Source of the DNA: Paenibacillaceae bacterium UBA6304
Lineage (GTDB): Bacteria > Bacillota > Bacilli > Paenibacillales > Paenibacillaceae
Reading direction: 5' to 3'
NCBI GenBank assembly: GCA_002439285.1
Contig: DJTQ01000339.1
Location: 1,503 to 7,429, forward strand
Length of the DNA stretch: 5,927 nucleotides
Below are positions 1-5,380 of this stretch, piece by piece. The position numbers were made by a program, and so were the translations under genes. Each line of letters starts with the position of its first letter. Positions within the stretch are counted from its first letter, which is position 1. Under the pieces are notes generated by a model, which was not told where the DNA came from, did not search any database, and saw only the letters and a program-made list of their open reading frames with translations.

Positions 1-791
1 ATGGCTGACGCCATCTCGTCGTGCTCAGCCTGCGACAGCAGATCCGCCGCAACGTAGGCGGGGTCGGCGCTGTCGTCCGCCAGCACGGCGATCTCGCTCG
101 GCCCGGCGATGCTGTCGATGTCGACCACGCCGTACACCTCGCGTTTCGCCAGCGCGACGTAAATATTGCCCGGTCCGCAGATCTTATCGACCGGTGCAAT
201 CGTGTCCGTGCCGTAGGCCAGCGCCGCTATGGCCTGCGCCCCCCCGACCCGGTATATTTCGTGCACGCCGGCTTCAGCCGCCGCGACGAGAATATACGGG
301 TCGATGCCCGCTGTCCCGCCGGTGGCCGGCGGCGTGACCATCACGATCTCCGGCACGCCGGCGACTTGTGCCGGAATGACGTTCATGAGCACCGAAGAAG
401 GATACGCCGCCTTGCCGCCCGGCACATACACGCCGACCCGCTTGAGCGGCCGGATAATTTGCCCGAGCAGACTACCGTCCGGCTGCAAGTCCATCCAGGA
501 GTTGCGCTTCTGCCGCATATGAAAAGCGCGTATATTCGCCGCAGCCGCCGATATAGCCTCAACAAACGATGGCTCTACCTGGCTGTATGCTGCCTGCAAT
601 TCCTCCTGCGTCACTCGAAGCCCTGCGGACTCCAGTTTTACACCGTCGAACTTTTCCGTATACCGCAGCAGGGCGGCATCCCCTTCTTTTTTCACATCCA
701 AGACGATGGTCCGGACCATTTCATTTTGCTCCGCCGATCCGTATTCAACCTCCCGCCGCAGATCAAATTCCTGTGCCCTCACGATTTTCAT
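1..791 (-). CDS. hisD: Histidinol dehydrogenase, N-terminal 263 residues (cut by window edge)
   Basis: HisD is the cytosolic zinc- and NAD-dependent enzyme that oxidises L-histidinol to L-histidinaldehyde and then to L-histidine. The reverse strand from 791 stays open to base 1 and gives 263 residues of a family usually about 430 long; the C-terminal part lies outside the window. Family hallmarks are the [19 protein letters not shown] stretch at residues 119-137, the [13 protein letters not shown] segment near 183-195, [10 protein letters not shown] at 203-212, [10 protein letters not shown] at 224-233 and QAEHDE at 254-259. In that last motif Q254 and H257 correspond to the known zinc-binding Gln/His pair. 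The catalytic Glu-His pair is downstream and not visible. The ATG is preceded by GGGGAGG (800-806) at 8 nt spacing. The gene follows hisG after 96 nt with no terminator, so it should be co-transcribed. Confidence 0.97.
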   Translation of the reverse strand, partial: MKIVRAQEFDLRREVEYGSAEQNEMVRTIVLDVKKEGDAALLRYTEKFDGVKLESAGLRVTQEELQAAYSQVEPSFVEAISAAAANIRAFHMRQKRNSWMDLQPDGSLLGQIIRPLKRVGVYVPGGKAAYPSSVLMNVIPAQVAGVPEIVMVTPPATGGTAGIDPYILVAAAEAGVHEIYRVGGAQAIAALAYGTDTIAPVDKICGPGNIYVALAKREVYGVVDIDSIAGPSEIAVLADDSADPAYVAADLLSQAEHDEMASA

Positions 792-799
792 CCCGCAGC

Positions 800-806
800 C
801 CTCCCC
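800..806 (-). promoter_or_regulatory. Shine-Dalgarno site of hisD
   Basis: GGGGAGG on the minus strand sits 8 nt before the ATG at 791. It fixes that start, because no other in-frame start nearby has comparable spacing. Confidence 0.7.
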
Positions 807-865
807 GGCATCCGTCATTCCTTAACTTTATTTACTTTAACGCTTGTTTCGGAAGTCTTATTTCT

Positions 866-888
866 AACGATAAAATCCTTCTATCGCT
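866..888 (-). repeat. Small hairpin at the hisG-hisD junction
   Basis: On the minus strand AGCGATA pairs with TATCGTT (seven pairs including one G-T) around a 9-nt loop. The first arm overlaps the last base of the hisG stop codon. No T-run follows, so it is not a normal terminator. It could be an RNA processing or stabilising hairpin, or a copy of a short dispersed repeat. The rest of the 96 nt gap holds only the hisD SD site. Confidence 0.4.
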
Positions 889-1526
889 TACGCTTCACTT
901 TTCGTTGAAATGACCCGCTCTAGCGCATCACATACCGCTTGAATTTCTGCGTTTTTCATCCGATAGCTGACTCGGTTTGCCACCAGCCGGCTTGTAATTT
1001 CAAAGATACTTTCGAGCTCGACCAGTCCATTTTCACGAAGCGTCTGGCCCGTCTCCACCATATCGACAATCCGGTCGGCGAGACCGATCAGAGGCGCCAG
1101 CTCGATGGAACCGTTCAGCTTGATAACCTCTACCTGCTGCCCATGCTCGCGAAAATACTGCGATGCCACATTCGGATACTTCGTAGCCACCCGCTGGTGA
1201 ATCCCCGGCTTCCAATCCGGCAACGCAATCACGGACATCCGGCAACGGGCGATGCCGAGATCCAACAGTTCGTACACGTCCCGATTCTCTTCCATTAACA
1301 CGTCTTTGCCGACGATCCCAATGTCCGCCACGCCGTATTCTACATAAGTAGGCACATCGACTGGCTTAGCGAGAATGAACTCCATACCGATCTCCGGCAG
1401 TGGAATGACCAGTTTGCGCGATTCATCCACATCCGTCGGGATTTGGATTCCCGCCTCGCGGAACAGAGCCGATGCCTTTTTATAGATACGCCCTTTCGGC
1501 ATTGCAACCTTAATAATTTCTCCCAA
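888..1526 (-). CDS. hisG: ATP phosphoribosyltransferase, short-form catalytic subunit
   Basis: HisG catalyses the first step of histidine synthesis, joining PRPP to N1 of ATP to give phosphoribosyl-ATP and pyrophosphate. The 212-residue product is the short form: it ends near the catalytic domain and lacks the C-terminal histidine-sensing domain of the roughly 300-residue long form, so it needs HisZ. Visible signatures are AMPKGR at 8-13, [21 protein letters not shown] at 50-70, VATKYPNVA at 113-121, and the PRPP-binding loop DMVETGQTL at 155-163 inside the conserved block from NGS (138) to ENGL (168). I choose the TTG at 1526. It follows AAAGGAGGT at 10 nt and gives the usual N-terminus. The upstream in-frame ATG at 1562 has no SD site and would bury the SD inside the gene. 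The hisZ spacer upstream is unusually long. The stop is TAA. Confidence 0.96.
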   Translation of the reverse strand: MGEIIKVAMPKGRIYKKASALFREAGIQIPTDVDESRKLVIPLPEIGMEFILAKPVDVPTYVEYGVADIGIVGKDVLMEENRDVYELLDLGIARCRMSVIALPDWKPGIHQRVATKYPNVASQYFREHGQQVEVIKLNGSIELAPLIGLADRIVDMVETGQTLRENGLVELESIFEITSRLVANRVSYRMKNAEIQAVCDALERVISTKSEA

Positions 1527-1536
1527 GACAGATCCG

Positions 1537-1545
1537 ACCTCCTTT
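1537..1545 (-). promoter_or_regulatory. Strong Shine-Dalgarno site that decides a TTG start for hisG
   Basis: AAAGGAGGT on the minus strand is a near-perfect anti-SD complement. The TTG at 1526-1524 lies 10 nt after it. It is the strongest SD in the window and gives hisG independent translation initiation despite its distance from hisZ. Confidence 0.85.
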
Positions 1546-1602
1546 CGACCACCCTGCTTCATTTGCCATGAGCCACAACATTTATCTCAACCAACTGCAC
1601 TA

Positions 1603-1762
1603 GTTACATTAAAAGCACTATTATCCCTCAGTAAACCAACCTCAGTTACCTGGAACTCCTAGTTACCTTACCTTAGTTACCCGTTACCTCTTTTAGCGCC
1701 GTTAGGCTATATAATCACCAGTTACTCCACTTACACCAGTAAGCACCATTATCACTAGTTAC
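1603..1762 (+). repeat. GTTAC-rich, G-poor tract
   Basis: GTTAC occurs seven times on the plus strand, starting at 1603, 1645, 1662, 1676, 1683, 1721 and 1758, mostly within a larger (C/T)AGTTAC(C/T) context. I see no GTAAC on the same strand. A random 160 nt stretch would be expected to hold about 0.16 copies of a given 5-mer. The tract is C/A/T-rich and poor in G, and the frames are broken by stops. Confidence 0.6.
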
Positions 1763-1808
1763 TCACCAGCATCAGTAAGCACCATTACCACCAGCTACTC
1801 CATTCTCC
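1711..1808 (+). repeat. Degenerate 36-37 bp tandem repeat, nearly three units
   Basis: The 15-mer CAGTAAGCACCATTA starts at 1737 and again, identically, at 1773. After each copy comes a diverged TCACTAGTTACTC or CCACCAGCTACTC segment. A partial earlier unit at 1711-1736 contains ATCACCAGTTACTC, offset 37 nt from its counterpart. Units touch with no unique spacers, so this is a decayed tandem repeat, not CRISPR. Confidence 0.6.
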
Positions 1809-1875
1809 TCAGCCGCTCCAACACTCCATAAGCAGCTTACTACTTCCAACACCACTATTACTCCTCAAGTCACAA

Positions 1876-1898
1876 TTAACTGGAAAACCTACAGTTAA
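1876..1898. repeat. Palindromic element, copy 1
   Basis: Arms TTAACTG (1876-1882) and CAGTTAA (1892-1898) pair perfectly around a 9-nt loop. The plus strand carries the family core TGGAAAACCTACAG. Confidence 0.7.
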
Positions 1899-1925
1899 AT
1901 ATTCTCTAGGCAACCCATTTCCATC

Positions 1926-1950
1926 ATTAGATGGAAAACCTACAGTTAAT
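1926..1950. repeat. Palindromic element, copy 2
   Basis: Same orientation as copy 1. The core TGGAAAACCTACAGTTAA is identical to copy 1 over 18 bases, but the left arm is diverged (ATTAGATG instead of ATTAACTG), so the stem is weaker. Confidence 0.65.
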
Positions 1951-1986
1951 TCGCCCGTCAAGCGGTCGATCTCCCGAAAACCCTCG

Positions 1987-2013
1987 AAATAACTGGAGGT
2001 TTTCCAGTTATTT
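1987..2013. repeat. Palindromic element, copy 3 (perfect 11-bp stem)
   Basis: Arms AAATAACTGGA (1987-1997) and TCCAGTTATTT (2003-2013) pair perfectly around the 5-nt loop GGTTT. The core is in the opposite orientation to copies 1 and 2. Relative to the other copies, the minus strand reads CCTCCAG instead of CCTACAG, which lengthens the stem. In transcription direction only a weak T-rich stretch follows, so terminator activity is doubtful. Confidence 0.75.
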
Positions 2014-2034
2014 ATCCTTAATTGCTCGGATCAA

Positions 2035-2067
2035 GCAAATTAGCTGTAGGTTATCCAGTTAATTTGC
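2035..2067. repeat. Palindromic element, copy 4 (12-bp stem)
   Basis: Left arm GCAAATTAGCTG (2035-2046) pairs with CAGTTAATTTGC (2056-2067) over 12 pairs with one G-T, around a 9-nt loop. It has the same orientation as copy 3. The flanks GCAAATT/AATTTGC extend the stem beyond the shared family core. Confidence 0.75.
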
Positions 2068-2165
2068 TGCGAGGAAGACAGATTGATCGCAGAGATGATG
2101 CAAACCATCAGGGTCATCCATCCAAGCGCGTCCGCATCAAGCTCGGCCTTCGAACCATCGCCCGG

Positions 2166-2313
2166 CGGCCCTCGGTTTATCTCTCAGTTTATCCCTCGAT
2201 TTATCGTCGGCCCTCGGTTTATCCCTCAATTTATCGTCGTCTCAGTCTATCGACTACCATCGGTCTATACGCGCCCTTCAATCCTTCGTCGATCTTCAAT
2301 CTATCATATCCCT
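2166..2313 (-). repeat. Degenerate GATAAAYYGAGG minisatellite just after the hisZ stop
   Basis: Read on the minus strand from the hisZ stop codon, the DNA resolves into about nine units of the type GATA(A/G)AYYGAG(R), several extended by a GNCGAC-like hexamer. On the plus strand the matching TTTATC words start at 2176, 2188, 2200, 2218 and 2230 (steps 12, 12, 18, 12), followed by TCTAT(C/A) variants at 2246, 2264 and 2300. CGGCCCTCGGTTTAT is repeated exactly at 2166 and 2208. The transcript would be purine-rich. Units nearest hisZ are the most diverged. Confidence 0.75.
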
Positions 2314-3516
2314 CTAGAAGCTCGTGTAAGTCCGGATCTCGCCGTACGCCGGGCCTAGCGGTCCTGTCCGGACTTCCCTGGCGATTGTGTCGCTCAGCAC
2401 GTCCTCCGGCCCTTCGACATGGCGCATTACTACGCTGCGCCCATCGGTGCGCAGCTCCGCGGCTGCACCAAACGCCAGCTTGCGGTTCGCCGCATCATAC
2501 TGCAGCAGAACTGGCAGCTCCGGCTCCGGCCTGATTCCGTCTACCCCGTCAAGAATCCGGTTGGTCTTCAGCGAGAATCCCGTCGCCGGAGCCGGGCGTC
2601 CAAACTGCTGCAGCAGGTTGTCGTAGCGCCCGCCGCTGCAAACCGGAAAGCCCAGCTCGGCAGCATATCCTTCAAACGTCATGCCCGTGTAGTACGAGAA
2701 GTCGCCGATCATCGTCAGATCGATCATCACATGCTGCGCCACGCCGTAATCCTCAAGCGCATCCCACACCTCGCTAAGATGTTGTACCGCATGCTGTGCC
2801 AGCGGATTCCCGCTGAGTTCCAGCGCTTGGCGGCAGATTTCCTTCCCGCCGCGCAGCCGCAGGATGCCCTCCAGCTCTTCGCGCTGCTCCGCCGATAAGG
2901 ACAGGCCCGCCAGAGTCTCGCGGTAACCGACATAATCCCGGTGAAGCAGCCCTTCCTTCAGCGCTTCCCGGATCTCTTCTTGCCCGGGTACCGCATCCTC
3001 TAGCAGCCCGTTCAGGAAACCGACATGACCTAGTGCGATTTTGAACGACGTCACTCCGGCCGCCTTTAAGGAAGCTACCGCCAAAGCCACCACTTCCGCA
3101 TCCGCTTCCGGGGAGTCATCTCCAACAAGTTCCACGCCGGTTTGAAAGAACTCGGCTTCCTTGCCCGCTTCCTCCTCAATCGCGCGAAACACGTTAGCAT
3201 GATAAGACAGCCGTAGCGGCAGAGGTTCCTCCTTCAGCATCGAAGCAACGACTCGGGCAATCGGGGCCGTCATATCCGAACGGAGAACCATCGTGGTCCC
3301 CCGGTTGTTGAGCAGTTTAAACAACTTTTGGTCCGACGTCGAGCTCGCCACGCCTACGGTATCGTAATATTCCATCGTTGGCGTCATGATTTGACGATAG
3401 CCCCAGCCGGCCATGCAATCCAGCACGCTGCGCTCAATGACCCGCAGCTTCTCGGCCGCATACGGTAAATAATCACGAACGCCGGCTGGTTTTTCAAAGC
3501 CCTTCGGTTTCGACAA
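2314..3516 (-). CDS. hisZ: ATP phosphoribosyltransferase regulatory subunit HisZ
   Basis: HisZ is a catalytically dead paralogue of histidyl-tRNA synthetase that assembles with short HisG and confers activity and histidine feedback. The 400-residue product has a class II synthetase fold: EKPAGVRDYLP near 8-18, the motif 1 region at 38-49, the motif 2 region from VLRSDMTAPIAR (77-88) to LRLSYHANVFR (101-111), DFSYYTGMTFE at 272-282, SGGRYD at 294-299 and ATGFSLKTNRIL at 311-322. By hand alignment, Gly271 replaces the catalytic Arg of true HisRS (LVRGLDYY type), which supports HisZ over HisRS. A tail of about 75 residues follows, as in longer Bacillales HisZ. I choose the TTG at 3516: GAGGTGA lies 5 nt before it. 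The GTG at 3525 overlaps that SD. The gene heads the his operon; the stop is TAG. Confidence 0.95.
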   Translation of the reverse strand: MSKPKGFEKPAGVRDYLPYAAEKLRVIERSVLDCMAGWGYRQIMTPTMEYYDTVGVASSTSDQKLFKLLNNRGTTMVLRSDMTAPIARVVASMLKEEPLPLRLSYHANVFRAIEEEAGKEAEFFQTGVELVGDDSPEADAEVVALAVASLKAAGVTSFKIALGHVGFLNGLLEDAVPGQEEIREALKEGLLHRDYVGYRETLAGLSLSAEQREELEGILRLRGGKEICRQALELSGNPLAQHAVQHLSEVWDALEDYGVAQHVMIDLTMIGDFSYYTGMTFEGYAAELGFPVCSGGRYDNLLQQFGRPAPATGFSLKTNRILDGVDGIRPEPELPVLLQYDAANRKLAFGAAAELRTDGRSVVMRHVEGPEDVLSDTIAREVRTGPLGPAYGEIRTYTSF

Positions 3517-3521
3517 AACGT

Positions 3522-3528
3522 TCACCTC
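3522..3528 (-). promoter_or_regulatory. Shine-Dalgarno site that favours a TTG start for hisZ
   Basis: GAGGTGA on the minus strand leaves 5 nt before the TTG at 3516-3514. The alternative GTG at 3525-3523 is itself part of this motif and would have no upstream SD at usable distance. Confidence 0.7.
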
Positions 3529-3684
3529 ACCACGTAGAGTTACTTTTTTAAATCGAATTTTTCTTTATCATATTAAAGTGCTACCATACTACCAAATTAA
3601 AGAATATGGCATATCTTATCATACTTGTTTGGGAACCGTCAACGCTTGCTTGGGCTTGTCCCCTCGTAGCCCAATTGCATTATA

Positions 3685-3703
3685 TTCCTAAGTATATTAG
3701 GAA
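3685..3703. promoter_or_regulatory. Palindrome between two TATAAT boxes, possible operator
   Basis: Arms TTCCTAA (3685-3691) and TTAGGAA (3697-3703) are perfectly inverted around GTATA. The element is flanked closely on both sides by minus-strand TATAAT boxes. It has the size of a dimeric repressor site, but I cannot name a regulator. Confidence 0.3.
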
Positions 3704-3743
3704 AATTATAGAATGTCATGGCCGGTCCCATTCTTTTTTGCAC

Positions 3744-3773
3744 AAAAAAACCGGCTTGCTCCCAAGCCGGTTT
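3744..3773 (-). terminator. Rho-independent terminator of the acyltransferase gene
   Basis: A perfect 11-bp stem, AAACCGGCTTG (3748-3758) with CAAGCCGGTTT (3763-3773), closes a 4-nt loop. On the minus strand it runs into seven Ts (3750-3744). It starts 6 nt after the acyltransferase stop codon and separates that gene from the his operon. Confidence 0.9.
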
Positions 3774-3779
3774 CCTGCC

Positions 3780-4997
3780 TTACATATTTACATTTACAGT
3801 CGGGGTGGAACTGCGGTCCTGCTCCGGCAGCTCCTTTTTCTTTTTTAACGAATCCGGTACATTCCCAAGGAACCAGGAGGCGAACGGGAGCCGCTTGAAA
3901 CAGAACTGCACAAACACCCATGACAGTAGCAAGGCGCAGATCGAACCACCGATAATAAAGAAGAAATACGCCAACGAAATCTCCTCTCCCGCCAATCGAT
4001 TGCGGAATCTCCGGTACACCAGCAGGACAAACGGATGGAACAGGTAGATGGCGAATGATAGTTGACCCATACGAATCAGGGCTTTTACCCAGAAAGCCGA
4101 GCCCTTACGATATACCAGGAATGCCGCCTTTAGCAGAACAACCGCCGAGAGTAGCAAATGGATGTTCCAAATAAGCTCAAATGTATTCGTATCCGGCAAA
4201 TATACTTTCGTACGGAAAAAATAGTACAGCTGCACATCGACGAAAGCCATAATTAGCCAACCGCCCCAAAGCGCGAGCGTGCAACCTCTTTGAAGCTTGG
4301 AGGCCTGTTTCCATCCCGTTGTCAGCCAAGCTTTGATTTGATCGTAATAAATCGCCATCACGGCGCCCAGCATATAAAAGGACATATATGAGGGAGCATA
4401 GCTCCCTTTATTCGGAAGTTGCAGCTGGTACTTGTTCCAAAAGAAGAACGCCCATTGAATCGCCAATCCTGCAGGGAGAATCCAGGCTACGGATACCCTG
4501 CTCTTGCCCAGAGACTGAATTAGCCACAGCAATAACGGGAACAAGATGTAGAATTGAATGTTAATAAAGATGAAATATAAATGCGTATATGCGCTTCCCG
4601 TCAATAGCTTGATCCCCAGTAGCTGAAGCAGCTCGGTGACCGAATGGTCGAGGAAATCCTTTTGAATCCAGACCGCCACCAGGAAATAACAGAAGGATAC
4701 GAGCAGATAAGGCAGGATGATATAGGTCAATCTTTTTTTGTAGAATCGCCCGATTAAATTCCGGTTTACCGGCTTGTTGTAATAATTGTAGAACAATACG
4801 AAGCTGCTCAGAAAGATGAACGAGCTCGTCCCGATTCTAAAAAAGATATTCATCCAATTGTAAAAGTAGAATGCGGACGAATCCAGGGCTTGCCACCCGG
4901 CCGCGAATGAAGAAGCATGAACTTGAATTACACTAAAAATGGCGAATGCCCGAAACAAATCCAGCTGGGGCAATCTTTCCTTGACCTTGGACTTCAC
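3780..4997 (-). CDS. Integral-membrane acyltransferase, acyltransferase-3 family
   Basis: This 405-residue protein fits the acyltransferase-3 family (OatA/NodX-like membrane O-acyltransferases), which typically move acetyl groups onto extracytoplasmic sugars such as peptidoglycan, teichoic acid or polysaccharide. The N-terminus QLDLFRAFAIFSVIQVHASS shows the family R-x10-H signature (R16 and H27). FYKKRLTYIILPYLL at 85-99, HLYFIFINIQFYILFPLL at 139-156 and LSFAIYLFHPF at 313-323 fit the other conserved blocks. I count about ten hydrophobic segments, roughly at 14-31, 52-72, 90-110, 136-160, 170-187, 203-218, 239-256, 276-296, 311-328 and 341-368. A charged tail follows from about 383. There is no SGNH domain. 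The start is GTG with GGGAG (5006-5010) 8 nt upstream. The gene stands alone between terminators. Its acceptor substrate cannot be read from sequence. Confidence 0.9.
   Translation of the reverse strand: MKSKVKERLPQLDLFRAFAIFSVIQVHASSFAAGWQALDSSAFYFYNWMNIFFRIGTSSFIFLSSFVLFYNYYNKPVNRNLIGRFYKKRLTYIILPYLLVSFCYFLVAVWIQKDFLDHSVTELLQLLGIKLLTGSAYTHLYFIFINIQFYILFPLLLWLIQSLGKSRVSVAWILPAGLAIQWAFFFWNKYQLQLPNKGSYAPSYMSFYMLGAVMAIYYDQIKAWLTTGWKQASKLQRGCTLALWGGWLIMAFVDVQLYYFFRTKVYLPDTNTFELIWNIHLLLSAVVLLKAAFLVYRKGSAFWVKALIRMGQLSFAIYLFHPFVLLVYRRFRNRLAGEEISLAYFFFIIGGSICALLLSWVFVQFCFKRLPFASWFLGNVPDSLKKKKELPEQDRSSTPTVNVNM
3802..3836 (+). other. T-box-like sequence opposite the acyltransferase 3' end
   Basis: The plus strand reads GGGGTGGAACTGCG, matching 12 of 14 positions of the T-box consensus AGGGTGGNACCGCG. 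GGAACTGC can then pair with GCAGCTCC (one mismatch), followed by TTTTTC. That mimics a T-box antiterminator/terminator. However, it lies inside a coding tail on the other strand, no plus-strand gene follows, and I cannot identify a Stem I. It is most likely chance or a relic. Confidence 0.15.
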
Positions 4998-5093
4998 GTC
5001 ATCAACTCCCAGTATTCATAGGTTCTTCTAATGCTAACCACCTCTTATGCTATTCAAGACGTAAGTTAATACCGTTTAGTTACCCTATATCAT

Positions 5094-5112
5094 GCTGAAA
5101 TGAAGCTGTGAA
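5094..5112. promoter_or_regulatory. Second GCTGAA-type repeat pair, possible operator
   Basis: GCTGAA at 5094 is followed 11 bp later by GCTGTGAA at 5105. It resembles the array at 5248-5274 and lies about 100 bp before the acyltransferase start. On the minus strand it reads as TTCACAGC then TTCAGC. Confidence 0.3.
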
Positions 5113-5247
5113 ATTATTGCATTGCCCATTCGGCTCATCATTTCGTTTCTAATCCATCATACCTAATACAGGAAAGTTAGGAAACTACATTATCCATTCC
5201 GGTATTCAGAGTCTCCTGTATCACGGCTATTAGGTTACTCCCGCTAA

Positions 5248-5274
5248 CTGAATTCATGCTGAATCAACGCTGAA
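5248..5274. promoter_or_regulatory. Three CTGAA direct repeats with exact 11-bp period
   Basis: CTGAA starts at 5248, 5259 and 5270, each one helical turn apart; the last two are GCTGAA. On the minus strand this is TTCAG three times with 6-nt spacers. Half-sites repeated head-to-tail at 10-11 bp are typical of OmpR/PhoB-family response regulator sites. The array lies about 250 bp upstream of the acyltransferase start and beyond the terminator of the preceding operon. Confidence 0.4.
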
Positions 5275-5291
5275 AGTTTAAGGACGCAAAT

Positions 5292-5322
5292 AAAAAAAGC
5301 CTATGCGCTTTATGCGTAGGCT
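5292..5322 (-). terminator. Rho-independent terminator of the acetyltransferase-CMD pair
   Basis: AGCCTATGCG (5298-5307) pairs with TGCGTAGGCT (5313-5322) over 10 pairs including two G-T, with a 5-nt loop. On the minus strand it is followed by a T-run (5298-5292). It lies about 58 nt past the CMD stop codon. Confidence 0.85.
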
Positions 5323-5380
5323 CCCTAGAATAATACTCAACTAACTATTCGAGCAAGGTCTCTTCTTCCCTTCACTCGGT

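Larger units (their letters stand above)
1527..2313. other. Oversized repeat-rich spacer between hisZ and hisG (787 nt)
   Basis: No convincing gene is seen in any frame. From the hisZ side it holds a GATAAA/GAGG minisatellite (2313-2166), a roughly 100 nt stretch without clear structure (2165-2068), four related palindromes (2067-1876), a G-poor GTTAC-rich tract with a degenerate 36-37 bp repeat (about 1810-1600), and the hisG SD site. I find no convincing -35/-10 pair just upstream of hisG and no canonical terminator. Whether hisG depends on read-through from hisZ is therefore open. Confidence 0.8.
3517..3743 (-). promoter_or_regulatory. Leader and promoter region of the his operon
   Basis: This 227 nt gap lies between the acyltransferase terminator and hisZ. 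The best sigma-A-like pair on the minus strand is TTGACG (3642-3637) with TAAGAT (3618-3613) at 18 nt spacing, which would give a leader of about 90 nt. Two TATAAT boxes also occur (3710-3705 and 3684-3679), but neither has a good -35. A palindrome lies between those boxes (see separate entry), and TTGGGCT/AGCCCAA arms (3650-3656, 3668-3674) can form a hairpin. In the presumed leader GGTAG is repeated 8 nt apart (3593-3581). No T-box motif is present on this strand. Confidence 0.35.
4998..5291 (-). promoter_or_regulatory. Upstream region of the acyltransferase gene
   Basis: This 294 nt stretch is AT-rich with no gene-like frame. It holds the SD GGGAG (5006-5010), two groups of CTGAA-type direct repeats (5248-5274 and 5094-5112), and an interrupted inverted repeat with ACCTAATACAGGA (5161-5173) facing TCCTGTAT (5214-5221) and TTAGGT (5230-5235). 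No clear -35/-10 pair stands out, which would fit an activator-dependent promoter, but that is speculation. Confidence 0.35.

Noticed and set aside
21..908. Long plus-strand open frame (295 codons) opposite hisD
   Set aside because: It is antisense to unmistakable HisD sequence and continues across the hisG-hisD gap. Its Arg/His-rich composition is typical of shadow frames, and no SD site or family match is seen.
1527..1562. Upstream ATG for hisG at 1562
   Set aside because: It would place the strong AAAGGAGGT inside the coding region and add 12 residues absent from known short HisG proteins.
1711..1808. CRISPR array
   Set aside because: Although the repeat period is 36-37 bp, the units abut with no unique spacers, are degenerate, and number fewer than three; no cas gene is present.
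1987..2013. Copy 3 palindrome as a terminator of hisZ
   Set aside because: The stem is AT-rich and followed on the transcribed strand by only a short broken T-rich stretch, and the his genes continue downstream. At most it could attenuate.
2022..2534. Plus-strand frame with an SVYPSIYRRPSVY-type repetitive peptide
   Set aside because: The peptide repeat is a by-product of the noncoding minisatellite. The frame has no SD site and runs antisense into the end of hisZ.
3517..3525. GTG start for hisZ at 3525
   Set aside because: The GTG overlaps the SD motif GAGGTGA, leaving no ribosome site for itself, while TTG at 3516 has correct spacing.
3517..3743. His-specific T-box or leader-peptide attenuator before hisZ
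   Set aside because: No GGGTGGNACC-type motif occurs on the minus strand here, and I found no short frame with a run of histidine codons.
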